A DNA stretch of 64,000 nucleotides from Inia geoffrensis (taxonomy: Eukaryota > Chordata > Mammalia > Artiodactyla > Iniidae), in assembly GCA_036417435.1 (NCBI GenBank), contig CM070902.1, positions 178,736,445 to 178,800,444 on the forward strand, written 5' to 3'. This document shows, piece by piece, positions 1-10,802 of this stretch. Below the pieces are notes generated by a model that was given only the letters and a program-made list of their open reading frames with translations, was not told the DNA's origin and made no database searches. The position numbers and the translations under genes are program-made. Numbering within the stretch: position 1 is the stretch's first letter; each line of letters starts with the position of its first letter.

Positions 1-978
1 CTTATGTTTTTATCAGGGAACCATTATTTTCTAAAAATATAGCTCCTAAAACATAGGACCCAATTTTCCTCACTCCTGACTTAGGCGTATGTGCTCCTTA
101 ATTAGGCTGACATTGAATGAAATTCTGAAATTTTAAGAAAATTGTGACATGGTTTCTTGGGATGTCTGAGAAATCATTAAAAACATGGTATAGTGTAATA
201 AAGTCATTTACTGTCTTACTTGTCAGAATGTCAATTTCACATCTTTTTGAGAAAGAAAGCTCGAAATTGCATATCTCATTGGGAATAATGAATCTTTTGC
301 ATGAGACACAGCTGATTTAAGGCAGACCTTAGGGCCCCAGATTTTTCACGTGTAAAATGAAGTTTATTAGATTATCTGCCTAGCTCTAATATTCTTCACT
401 TGCCTAAAAATTCTGAGTGAAAAATAAGCAAATATGATTCTAAAAGAAAATATTTATCAAAGAGGCTTCTAATATTTTTTTCTACCCATATTTCCACCAG
501 AGTCATTTGGAATTAATATAAAACAACTCTGTAATAGAAGTGGCTTAGCTTGTTGCTACCTGATTAATTTCAGGCCCCTGCATTCCAAGATGAAACTTCA
601 GTGTTCTGTGGCCTGCATCATACAATCCACTATAGTGCTGGTGGTGTGCACTTGAAATTTGGGAAGACACTAGGGATTATAGCCCACCTGGAATAATCTA
701 ATAGCGGTTTCCATGGTAAAAAAAAAAAAAATGACCTAAATGACCTCATAAGTCTCTACTTTCCGTGATGCCCTAATTGCATTGCCCAAGAAAAACGCCA
801 TGTTTGATTTCCTCCACAATCTGTGATGCTTGATGTCATTACTGTTCTTTGCATATGTGTATTCATTTCAGGACTATCTCAGCTTTCAGCATAAAATCTC
901 ATTTCTTGCCTTAATGCAGATTCCATCAGGTTTTAGTAACTTTCCAGTGCACCCGATAACTTAAAAAAGTTCGGTGGT
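1..978. other. Unique AT-rich DNA, no gene seen
   Basis: No recognisable exon, RNA gene or repeat apart from a 14-nt A run at about 718-731. The sequence is AT-rich and CpG-poor, typical of mammalian intergenic or intronic DNA. Confidence 0.6.
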
Positions 979-1206
979 GGGACTTCCCTGGCGGCCCAGT
1001 GGTTAACACTTCACCTTCCAATGCAGGGGATGCGAGTTCAACCACTGGTCAGGGAGCTAAGATCTCACATGCCTTGCAACCAAAACACAAACAAACCCCC
1101 CCACCCCCCAAAAAAACCCCCCCAAAACCCCAGAAGCAATGTTGTAGCAAATTCAATAAAAGCTTTAGAGAGGGTCCACATCAAAAAAAAAAAAACAAAA
1201 AAAACT
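979..1206 (+). mobile_element. CHR-1-type tRNA-derived SINE
   Basis: The head 'gggacttccctggcggccc' followed by 'agtggttaa' is the tRNA-derived 5' part of the hippo/cetacean CHR-1 family. The B-box region lies near 1035-1046. The 3' part ends with 'ggtccacatc' and an A-rich tail, as in the longer CHR-1 forms. A diverged duplication, 'aaaaaagttcggtgg' (963-977) against 'aaaaaactttcagtgg' (1199-1214), fits L1-driven insertion. The middle has been replaced by alternating C and A homopolymers. It codes for nothing; reading frames across it are by-products. Confidence 0.8.
1096..1131 (-). other. G-quadruplex motif inside the SINE
   Basis: Four C runs (1096-1102, 1104-1109, 1117-1123, 1128-1131) give four G runs of 4 to 7 on the minus strand, with loops of 1, 7 and 4 nt. 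That satisfies the usual four-run rule for an intramolecular G-quadruplex. The C-rich plus strand could form an i-motif. The tract arose by expansion within the CHR-1 tail. Confidence 0.6.
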
Positions 1207-1427
1207 TTCAGTGGGAGGAAATGATTCCCCCTGAAGTTACGTAGCAGCAGTGGAAACATACCTGTATTTCACATAATTGAGGTTGGAAGAGAGAACGCGC
1301 CTGTGAGCTCTCAGATATAGAGCAATATTTTTTTTCTCCAAAGGGTATTATTCTGTTTCAAAGTAGAAATATCACTGGGACCAGGCTTTCTTGGACACAT
1401 TTTTTAACAAATACATCTGCTGCAGAG

Positions 1428-1680
1428 TGACGTCAGCATCACTGGGAAGTTCAGTGACGTCTGTCCTCGTCTGGGCCAATAGTAGGATGCGCTGTCACAG
1501 AGCCGGGCTCCTTTCCAGCAATGCCGATGATACGATTCCAAACTATTGTAAAGGCCAGACGATGGTGCGAGGTGTGTGCGCTGGTCACAATAGTGGCGAG
1601 GTTGCAGGAACAGTCAAGGGCGCTCAGACCTCAGCCGGCTACAGGGATGGTACTTCTAGAAGCGAGCGGGAAAGACAGTC
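1428..1680. promoter_or_regulatory. CpG-dense patch with two CRE-like sites
   Basis: About 15 CpG dinucleotides fall within about 250 bp of a CpG-poor neighbourhood. A palindromic CRE, 'tgacgtca', lies at 1428-1435. A variant, 'tgacgtct', lies 27 bp downstream at 1455-1462. A CCAAT pentamer lies at 1476-1480. These are classic CREB/ATF and NF-Y motifs, so a small promoter or enhancer is possible. No TATA box, LTR ends or downstream exon could be shown. An open frame across 1391-1744 has no recognisable motif. The patch may be a relic of an unidentified repeat. Confidence 0.3.
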
Positions 1681-1726
1681 AACAAGGGTACTTCTGATTC
1701 TATACAATGAAAAAAATCAAGGATGG

Positions 1727-1795
1727 ATACGCTACTATGTATAAAATCGATAACGAATGAGAGCCTACTGTATAGGTACAGGGAGCTCTACTTGA
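1727..1795 (+). mobile_element. L1 3'-UTR sliver
   Basis: 'gctactatgtataaaat' followed by '...gcctactgtatag...cagggagctct' matches the cetartiodactyl L1 3'-UTR seen in better copies at about 15975-16035 and 39905-39960. Only about 70 bp remain, with no poly(A) tail and no TSD. Confidence 0.5.
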
Positions 1796-2499
1796 TGAAA
1801 AACATTATTCCTATTCTTAGTGAGAAATGTGAGACTGAAAGATTAAGTCTTGCAAACTGGTACAATTCGATGCCTAAACAAATAATGGGCTACTAATTTT
1901 TGTCAAATGGTTATCTTTTCTGAAAATGTAATAAACTCTATTTCTTCGCCAAATAAAGGATGGAACAGCAGGAGACTGAAGGTGGTGCCCCGGTAGAAAG
2001 TCATGATTCCTCCCCAAGTTCCTGGACCTGAGCCTGTCCTCACATCTGGAGCCACTCACTGAAGGAGTGATGGACTCATCCCAGGAGGATGGACCCTGCA
2101 TCGCTGCACCCAGGGTATCAGGTGGTAATTCCCCAGTCCTTCCCTGAAGTCAACTATGAACCTTAACTCACATAAGGGTGCACTGGGAAGACGGAGATGC
2201 TCAGACGTTCAGAGACCCTTCCCCAAGCGTCTACATTAATGTCGTTAGCTAGAGATCCCCAGTGCCAGCGAGATGCCCCTGGGAGCACTGAGGCAGGTGG
2301 AGGCCAGGAAAGTGGAATCTTGGCCCAGGTCGCACTCACAGTGGGTGACCTTGGTAGCTGACAGAAGCCTCAGCTGGGTCTTGATCTTTGATGTAGTGGC
2401 TACCGTAGTGGGAGGTAGGAGCCCTGAAACTGCCCCCTTCTTCCCAAGACAGCAAATCCATCCTGTGTCTTAGGAGTGAACAGCAGGGATAAGTGTCCT
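1796..2499. other. Mid-GC segment upstream of the ERVL remnant
   Basis: Moderately GC-rich sequence without a gene. It sits directly 5' of the recognisable retroviral pol remnant and could be its decayed gag or protease region. I saw no gag motif (for example a CCHC knuckle), so that remains inference. Confidence 0.35.
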
Positions 2500-5330
2500 G
2501 CTCACAGAATGCAAGGGGTCTCCATTATATTCCCATTAAGTTAACCAGTCTTGTCTTTACAAAAATATGATGGATGACAGTGGAAGTCCACAAACTGAAT
2601 CAAATAGGAGCCTTCATTGCAGTTGTTATGCTGGACGTGGTACCTTTGCTGGTACAGATGAACAAACATTCTGCCCTCTGCTAGGCTGCCGTCGATCTGA
2701 TGAATGCCTTCCTTTCCATCCATATTGCAAAAGAGGATAGGAATTGTTTGCACCTTACTTAGGACAGACGTTTACTGTGTTGCTCTAGGTCTATGTTACA
2801 TCTTCTACTGTCTTTGACAGTACAGTCAAAGGGGGCCTGGGTTTGACCTCCTGTGGTGTCACATTGGTCTGCTGTATTAAAGACCACAGGCTAACAGGAC
2901 CAGATGAGCACAAAGTGTGTGCATTGTGTTGAGATGTGTGAACCCCATCGTGTGGGAGACAAACCCCATGAAGGTTCAGGGGCTATACCATATCAACCAA
3001 GTGTGTAGGGAGCTTAGTGGCCGGGGGAATTCAGGACATCCTTTCCAAAGTGAAAGACAAACTCTGGCATAGCTCACCGCCCACCACGAAGAAATACAAC
3101 TCTAGGTCAATTTCTTTCACGTTCTGGATACAACATAGTCTACTTTTGGAAATCCTCTTCTAACAACTATACCAGTTATGTGAAAAGCTGCCAGCTTTCC
3201 TCAGGGCCGCAGGAAGGAAAGAGGTCTGCAGCAGACCTAGGCAGCAGCAACAAATGATACATCATTCAGAAAGCAGCAACTGGAATGTCATTGGTCCTTT
3301 GTAGAGACCTGACCATGGAACATCAAGTGACCAGCCTCATGTGGTCAAAGACCTCCATTTTGGGGCTTCCCTGGTGGTGCAGTGGTTGAGAGTCCGCCTG
3401 CTGATGCAGGGGACGCGGGTTCGTGCCCCGGTCTGGGAAGATCCCACGTGCCGCAGAGCGGCTGGGCCCGTGAGCCATGGCCGCTGAGCCTGTGCGTCCG
3501 GAGCCTGTGCTCCGCAGCGGGAGAGGCCACAACAGTGAGAGGCCTGCGTACCGCAAAAAAAAGAAAAAAAAAAAAAAAAAAAAAAGACCTTCATCTTGAG
3601 CAAGATTATGCTGAACCCCCAAGATCGGGCAGGCCCAGCAGGGATCCAGTGTAAGAAGGAAGTGATGCCACAAGTCCCAGGCACAGGTGGGACCAGACGG
3701 CACAAGTGAGCTGTGCAAGCAGGTGGTGCAACCCCCTTCCCATCCCATCTGCCACCTCTCCCCTCTGGCTTCCTGTGGCAACTGAGGTCCCTTATGACCA
3801 TGTGATGCGGAGGGAGAGGCTGGCTCGGTTCATTCATCAGTGTGCTCAGCATATGGGTGACAGCCCAGAAGGAACTGCCGCTTACCACAGTCTCATCCGG
3901 GATGGCCCTGAGAAGCATGGTGAGGGGAAACTCTCCCACTGGGTGGGGTTCTGAGAGGCGCCCCTTAGCCTTCGACTGCATGTGAACCGACAAGCTGAAC
4001 AATGTACGAATATGCACAGACTCATGGGTGTTGGTGCTGATCAGACAGGGGCCTGAATGGGGAAGATTGGAAGATCTGGTCCAGTAGGTCTGGGGAAAAG
4101 GCATGGGGATGGATCTTTAGGGATGCTTAGGCAGCCAGAAGTTCTTGTCCTGACGCCTGTGCTGGGATCACACTAAACACCCACTGGAAAGCACCCACCA
4201 CTGAAAAGACATTAAACACACAAGTAGCCTGAATGACCTGGTCAGTTAGCCTGTGTCAGTGACCACTCCAGTGCAGGCATAGGGCTGGAGAGGTGTCAGT
4301 GAGGTGGAAATGGAGCCTGAGAGCCTGGCCTCCACTGGCCAAGTCTAATCTGGCCATTGCTGCTGCTCAGCATTGAAGCTGCCAACTGTAGGGACCAGTA
4401 CTTAGCCCCTGGACAGAACCTCCTGAGACCAACCAGCCACTGGTGCAAACAGTACTGACCCCTCCCACCTGGAGGGGCCATAAGCATCTTGATTGGATTG
4501 GCACCTCTTCTGAGTATGAGTTTGCTTGTTTTGCACACAGGGTCTCAGCCAATGGAAGTATGGGAGGGCTTGTAGATTCTTTGATCTGCCAACAGAAGAT
4601 TTCCCAAAACATCGCATTATACCAAGGAACTGACTTTAGGGCAAAGGAAGTACAGCAGAAACAGAAACCTACCACATCCTTCACCGCCCATAAGCTACTG
4701 TCCTGATGGAGAAACAGGACGGTCTGTTGAGGGGGCACCTGTCACCAGGTGTGAGGTGAGACTCGGAGAAGATGGACATTTACACGATGCTGTGCCCCCA
4801 GAAGCAGAGCACGTGGATCCAGGAAACAAGAGTGGAAGCGCGAATGGTGTCATTACTTTTCGTGACCCGTTATCCTCTTCCTGTACGCCTGAGGCTCTGT
4901 GTGTATACAGATCCTGCCTACACAGGAAGAGTTTCATTCAACTTTAAGCAAAATACGTTGCCTGATCTCTAGGCTCCTTGTGCCAAAGGACCAGCAGGTA
5001 AGGAGATGGATGGTCCTATTGGCGTCGGCTACTGAACTAGCTTATCAGGAGAAAGTTGGGCCACCGTGACACAACGGTGTGTGGAGGATGCTTGCTGCCA
5101 GGGGATCCCCTGGGGCCTCCTGTGGTGTTTCACGTCCACTTTAGGGGTTAATGGACAACAGAGCCTCCATGGCCTGAGGAGGGGCTCAGATTCACTGATG
5201 CAAGACAACCTGCATTGCCAGCCCAGCATGAGGGACATTCAGAGTGAGTGGTGGAGGTGGGCGCTGAGGGGTAGACCTGGAAATCAGCTGTTGTGCCTGG
5301 GCTGGACCCCTTTCGTCTAAGTGCCCAGGG
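2500..5330 (+). pseudogene. ERVL-type (class III) endogenous retrovirus pol remnant
   Basis: A heavily broken pol gene of an ancient ERVL-like element. In order, the plus strand shows the reverse transcriptase fingers (about 2560-2740), the palm and the following block (about 2840-3270), a CHR SINE insertion (3363-3582), RNase H (about 3600-4060, including 'cagactcatggg' at 4017-4028), the RNase H/integrase linker (about 4310-4440), and the integrase core (about 4500-4680). Past the core come C-terminal blocks such as 'gctccttgtgccaaaggacc' (4973-4992) and 'ttaatggacaaca' (5148-5160). Many stops and frameshifts are present. The RT catalytic box reads as I-K-D, with the first Asp lost. In integrase the second catalytic Asp, expected just before Q-G-T, aligns with Tyr. 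No env is seen, as is usual for ERVL. No paired LTRs were identified. Identification rests on recall of the family's nucleotide pattern; the exact subfamily is unknown. Confidence 0.72.
3363..3582 (+). mobile_element. CHR SINE (long, cetacean type)
   Basis: A full-length copy. The tRNA-like head starts 'gggcttccctggtggtgcag', and a B-box-like 'ggttcgtgcccc' lies near 3418-3429. The body ends '...gaggcctgcgtaccgc' with a long A tail. The target-site duplication is 'aaagacctccattttg' (3347-3362) against 3583-3598, with 2 mismatches. It inserted into the ERVL remnant between its RT and RNase H blocks, so it is younger than that element. It has no coding capacity. Confidence 0.92.
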
Positions 5331-5430
5331 GCTCTTTCCGGGAGGCAGACATATTCTGACTCCCTCCAAGAGGAAGTAATGCCAGGGTGGGTTGTAGGGA
5401 GTCCAGCTGTACAATCGTGCTCTGCCCAGA

Positions 5431-5617
5431 TCCCTTCCTTCCTTCCCTCCTTCCCTCCTTCCTTCCCTCCTTCCTTCCTTCCTCCATCCCTCCTTCCTCC
5501 TTCCTTCCTTCCTTCCTCTATCCCTCCTTCCTTCCCTCCTTCCTTCCTTCCTTCCCTCCCTCCTTCCTCCTTCCTTCCTTCCTTCCTTCCTCCTTCCTTT
5601 CTTTCTTTCTCTCTCTC
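5431..5617 (+). repeat. (CCTT/CCCT)n polypyrimidine tract
   Basis: 187 nt of almost pure pyrimidine, with only two purines (A at 5486 and 5520), made of CCTTCC, CCCTCC and CTTT blocks. The minus strand is the matching polypurine. Long homopurine-homopyrimidine mirror repeats can form triplex (H-DNA) and are length-polymorphic. Pro/Ser/Leu-rich and Glu/Gly/Arg/Lys-rich reading frames across it are artefacts of the repeat. Confidence 0.95.
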
Positions 5618-5639
5618 ACACTTTTTCTTTCTTTCCCTA

Positions 5640-6180
5640 TTTCTTTCTTCAGTGTTATTGAGATAGCATTGACTCAGATCCATCTTTAGGGCTAATGTGC
5701 TCCTTGGTGTATCAGCTGCTGGTTTCTCACAACCCAGTCTCTCCGCTCAGCCCCAAGGAGCTGCCTCACCTCCAGTTACACTCTCTTCTTGTGGCAGGTT
5801 GGGGGCACTACTGGTGACTGGTGGGCATACAAAGCCAGACCCCCTTTCCTCAATTTGGGACACTCAGAAGGACCACTGAAGCTACACAGCTCCTGGTAGG
5901 ATTGTCCGAGGTCTCAGTTAAAGCTGCGGTGTCCTCAGTGTCTCCTTCTGCCAAGCCTGCCCTCCTCCCTTTTTCTGAAAGCTTCCCTAGTAAATTTCCG
6001 CACGCCCCTCTGGATCTCACAGACCGTTTCCATGGAACACAATCTGAGACAGGTGTGGAGATAACATTCAGGTCATTTATAAACCAGGGTAACTTGGGGA
6101 ATGTTTTCAGTATTAAATTAAGGCCCACATATTTTAAAGAGTGGCAAGAGAGTCCTCTCCTACCTATCCATTAACAAGTC
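5640..6180. other. Unclassified mid-GC segment after the polypyrimidine tract
   Basis: GC-richer than its right flank, with short open frames on both strands and no recognised domain. Its place 3' of the ERVL pol remnant suggests it may belong to that provirus or be an LTR, but I could not match it to a named LTR. It contains no TG...CA ends that I could pair. Confidence 0.3.
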
Positions 6181-8165
6181 TGTGGATAATTCGTACAAGG
6201 CATGGTCTGACTATTATCCTAAAGTGAATTAATGTGATTAAAAAAAATAGCTTCCATATTAGCAATTTCAAAGACTACTTTCTCCTCTCCTGTGCTCTTA
6301 GAGGTGGGCATACCGTGTTATTTAGCATGTAAAATCATTTTGTGTCATCAACTCAGTTTTCGTAAAATTAAAGCATGAATTTTCTTTCTCCACTAGGGAA
6401 TATTTTTTCAATTTCAATCCAAATTTCAAAACTTGTTTTTGACACAAATTCATGTAATTCAACTTCTCCAAAATTTAGAGCGTAATCCATGCTTTTAATA
6501 GCCCCCCATACAAAACCAAAATATTATTGTCAAGTACATATCTGTGGCTTAAATTTCTGACTCAGAATTTTAGTAAATTCTTTCTGGTAATGGCATATGT
6601 GTCACCAAGTAATACAGTGCTGCAATGATAATTATGTGCTATAAATGTGCTTTTGCATGGGGATCCCGAACTGGTATGTGAGGCCCACATCCTCTTAGCT
6701 ACTCACATAACAGCTAGAGTTCCTGTTTTGTCTGACTAAATCGACCTTATGTCTTACTGTTCTTTTTTTTTTTTTTTTTTAATTTAATGGTGAACGGGAA
6801 GTTTTAGGTTTGAATTCTGAGTATATGCCCTACTCAGATTGAAATAAAAAACATTCTTCTGCATTGACTACCATTTTCTACGTTTTAAAACACGAAGATG
6901 TTTGACGTCCAATTTCCAAAACACTGTATATTAAAATGTTACTGGGGAAAAAAGTAAAAGGAAGTTTTTCTTATTTTCTAAAACAAAAAACCTACAACAC
7001 ACATTTTTTTTTCCAACTCCCTCAACGTACACAAGTTATACCATCCTAGTCAATAGTTTGCACAGCTGCTGTAGCTCCCTCAACTTCGGATAGATTCAGA
7101 ATCATTTGATTCCTCATGTTCTGGAGATCCTGAGCCAGTTGGGTTGAGGTAAGGCTTGGGTATATGGATTTTTTCCCCAAACTTTGGGCGATTCTAAGGT
7201 AACACCAATTTTAGGCACATATGAAAATAAAAACAGAGTTAGATGACATAAACTAGCTGTTAATTTTTTATATACAAATTGTACATAAGGAATTTAATGT
7301 CCATTTCTGGTAATGTAAGTACTGTGATCTATCTATCTATCTGTATTAAAAAATTACTTTGGTGATCAAACCAATGTTCTGAGATGATCCATATTAGAAT
7401 ATTGTTCACTTTTGTCAAAATGAAATGCCCGATGAATAATTTGGTACAATATTTGGGGTTTCCCAGACTATGTCTGTACATCAGTTTTTTACACTAGTGA
7501 AAATATCACCAACACCTAATTCTGTGACCCAGTGCATTCACAAATGGTGTCTCTTGTCATGTAGGTCAACTTTAAATCAGTTACTCAAGAAATACGTCCT
7601 CATATTCATACTGACATTCTCATTGCAAGAATTTCTTCCTTCTAGGGGTTTTTTTTAGAACAAATTTAAAAGTTTAGTTGCCACTCTCCACCACTGAGCT
7701 CAGCAATCTAGACAAAATCATTTCACTTCCCTGTTCCATAATTTCCTCATTTAATGAGTAGAGAATGATCCTGAGGGCCTCTTATCGAACCACTTGTCTA
7801 AGTTATTTAGTTCAGAAAAGACAAAGACATACCTGCCCTGTCAGCAACAATGAGAAAATTATAAAATTAAAGAGCTAAGCTTTGCCGGAGGGTGTAGAGG
7901 TTGGGGAGGTGGAAACTCAACTTTTCAGATTATTTAACATCCATTCTCTCATATCTGGAAACTCATCACTTCCTGAAGCAGAGAAAATTGAGGTGGTAAA
8001 TGTATTCATTTCCTGTTTTCTAAATTTTACATGATGGATTGTTTGGGAAAAAAAGAAAACTTAATCAAAAGTTTTAGAAAAAATTGAAGATGTAAATGTG
8101 TCATTTCTTCTTAATTTTTTGCAGAAGAGGGACCATTCTTTGGGCTCACGAGATACTTCTACTTT
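6181..8165. other. Unique AT-rich DNA, no gene seen
   Basis: AT-rich sequence with a T18 run at 6763-6780 and a short (ATCT)n at about 7327-7344. I recognise no exon or interspersed repeat here. Confidence 0.55.
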
Positions 8166-8177
8166 TGCCTTGGTGTT

Positions 8178-8241
8178 TTAGTTTTTTAATTAATTAATTA
8201 ATCTTTTATTGAAGTATAGTTGATTTGCAATGTTGTGTTAG
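8178..8241 (-). mobile_element. Ultra-short L1 insertion (about 64 bp)
   Basis: 'ttattgaagtatagttgatt' and 'gcaatgttgtgttag' are the last bases of the cetartiodactyl L1 3' UTR in minus orientation, next to the T-rich complement of an A tail. A perfect 12-bp duplication, 'tgccttggtgtt', flanks it (8166-8177 and 8242-8253). Truncation removed more than 99% of the element. The clean duplication shows a real insertion rather than an eroded copy. Confidence 0.8.
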
Positions 8242-8253
8242 TGCCTTGGTGTT

Positions 8254-10659
8254 CTTTTCTTGGTGAGGATGAGGGAGCATTTTCCCTAAAAAGAGGATGA
8301 ATTGGATACAATTTACCTTCGTTTCTGCTCCTACAAAAATCTAGCATCTATAATGAAGTCTCATTCAGAAAGGCTCTCATTTTATGACACGTAAGATTAC
8401 TTGGAGGATTCCACGTTGATTTCCAGCACTGTATTTAAGCACTACCTTTGGGACACTTTCTGTGGTTGTCTACTATGAGATTCTCCTTTTTCCTTAGAAG
8501 TTAAATGATAATTTTTACAAGTCTGTTGGCAAATGAGGGTTTGATCATTTCAACATGTCAATAAGGACATTTTCTTTCTCAAAATAGTATCATTCAGAAA
8601 ATTCATTGTGAGTAAATTAGGTGAAATAGAAAAAATTAATTTCATGATATTAAAGGATAATTACACCAGTGAACATGAAAATATGAAAGAGATTTAGGGT
8701 TGAGGGAGACAATAGGGGGAAGTCGTCATTCCCTTTCTTTGTGGTTCAATATTAATTATCTGTAGAAATAGAATGAAGGAAGCTTGCCTCATAATTCATG
8801 TTCTGCATTCTCTACATTATATAATTTTCATGAAATGAGTGTATATTCATCTTCCTCTTATTTTATTTCTCTCATAATAGGACCTGAGATCTTTCCGCGT
8901 GCCTTGAGGTATTTGGCTTTTTAATTCATGCACACATTTTTTGGGGGGTAGAAACAATGCACCGAATGCTCCCTTTTAAGATTTTATTGATGCAGTTGAT
9001 TTCTGTTTTCTTTTTTTTTTTTTTTAAGATTTCTTGTTCATAGTAAAGTCTATAAAGACTGTTAGTATAATTCTTGCTAGCATATTACAATGCCTAAAAT
9101 TGTTATATGAAAATCAGTCCTTGGTGTGTCTTCACTAACTTTGAAATGCACATTTGACATAACTAATATCAGCACAACTTGGTGATTTCTGGGGCTGCAG
9201 AAGAAACCAGTGTCCTTGGTGGGAGAGGAGGAAGAATATGTTTCTCTGCTGGGTGAATAACACCCCCGAGCCCTTGACCTACTTCCTGGCTGTCCTCTAA
9301 GGCTGAGAATTACTCTGACCATAAAGATAGTTGGGGCAGCATATACAATTGTCTTGTAGAACTTGTTAAGTGACAAAAAATTCTAAACTCCAAGTTGAGG
9401 ATAGGATATTGCTCATCTCACAATTGTAAAGCTAGGAAATGTAAAGTCCGAATTTTTATGAAAAGGAACTTCGTGTGTATATTTTCTCTACAAGGAATAT
9501 ACAATTCCTAGAGGATATTTTCAGAAATATAATGAATGATGTTCCTGGAATAGAGGGCACTGTCTTTCCAACACAATGCTTTGGTTCAATTGGAAAAGAG
9601 AAGATTACTCTAGGGATTTAGGAATTAGAGTTCAGATTATTGGCTCATATAACTATTAGTTTTTGAACATAATTGAAGTCAAGTACCATCTGTTTGAGGG
9701 ATTCAAAGTTGGTATAAGACATGGTCTCTAGGCAAAAAACAAACAAACAAAAGCTAATAGATACACACGAACAAAAAAGCTAGGGTCTAGAATGGACTTG
9801 TCTACTATTCAAGGCAAATGTGATAAACATCCCAAATCATATACAAGTAGTACTCCAGGACTAAAATTGAAAGATTTTTCTCTGACAGTTGATTATAGAG
9901 TGTTCCTGGCTTTGGCCTTTAAACAATGTGAGGGATTTAGATGAAAAGCTCAGAAATGGAATTTCAGTCACATCCAAGGAGTCTGGAATCGGGAAGCTGG
10001 TGGTATTTGTGGCCAAGAGTAGAGGATGGAGCCTGATTTTAGTGCCTTTTTGGGTGTCACAACAAGTTGGGACTGTATCAGCTCTAGGGGTTGGGAGTCC
10101 GTGCTGGCAGGTTGCCTTAGGTAACATGTCAGGAGGGCTTGGAACACTATTGGGTACAGGGAGATGGAAATAAGCCCCTTCCTCCAGGCAAGTCTGTCAA
10201 GGAAAAAAGTAAGAGCAGAAACAGTGAGTGGTACTAGAGTCCTGTGGAGGACAGGGCTCAACATTGCCTTAGCGAGATTAGGGACACCCATCCATCCTTT
10301 TCTCTGTCCCACTGAGGATGGTTCGTTTGCGCAGACCCTCTCCACAAGGCTCTTCTCGCTCTATTTCTGTCTTAAACAAATTTCATTTACTTTTTTTGGA
10401 AAACAATCCCTCCTCTTCTTATGCTATTAAGTACCTCACATAAACAGTTTTCACTCTCATCCGCCGCATGCGAGATGTGAAATTGGTGGTCTCTGGCCAA
10501 GGATGGAGGTGCAAAGTGAATCTGGTGAAAGTCACCAAGTGGGTGACTCTGGAAGACCGATTCACAAAATGCAGACCATCAGGCCAGGGGACGGCAAAGC
10601 AGTCCAGGAGCCGGAAGAGCAGTGGCCCAGGATTAGCCAGGAAACAAGGAACTTTTTCC
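8254..10659. other. Unique DNA, no gene seen
   Basis: Contains a T15 run (9011-9025) and scattered short frames. A slightly GC-richer island at about 9180-9310 and another at 10080-10340 show no domain, splice pattern or repeat I recognise. Confidence 0.5.
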
Positions 10660-10802
10660 CTAACACTGGGCTTCTCAAACTCTCCGGTGCATAGGTGGCT
10701 CGTGTCAAAGATGGAGATCCTGATTCAGCCCCAAGAGCCTTCTCATCCGAGAAGCTCCCAGGTAACCTGCAACTGCTGGTCATGAAGGCTGTTTGAGATC
10801 AA
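10660..10802 (+). mobile_element. MER5A-like hAT-Charlie DNA transposon relic
   Basis: 'gggcttctcaaactc' at the start, 'ctgattcagccccaagag' in the middle, then 'gctcccaggtaacctgcaac' and '...tttgag' at the end follow the order of the non-autonomous MER5A element. The 8-bp target duplication and terminal repeats are too decayed to define. Only the non-coding MITE-like form is present. Confidence 0.55.

Noticed and set aside
1428..1680. Retroviral LTR with CRE-type enhancer repeats
   Set aside because: Two CREs alone are not enough. I found no TG...CA ends, polyadenylation signal order, primer-binding site or second LTR.
1391..1744. 117-codon open frame across the CpG-dense patch
   Set aside because: No domain, no start context and no splice sites. 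It ends in an L1 3'-UTR sliver, so it is a chance frame.
3382..3654. Recurrent 60-90-residue protein family starting like MVESPPADAGD
   Set aside because: The same frame appears in every long CHR SINE. It is a translation of the SINE, not a gene family.
5379..5689. Pro/Ser/Leu-rich and Glu/Gly/Lys-rich proteins of about 95-160 residues
   Set aside because: They are read-through of the polypyrimidine microsatellite on its two strands.
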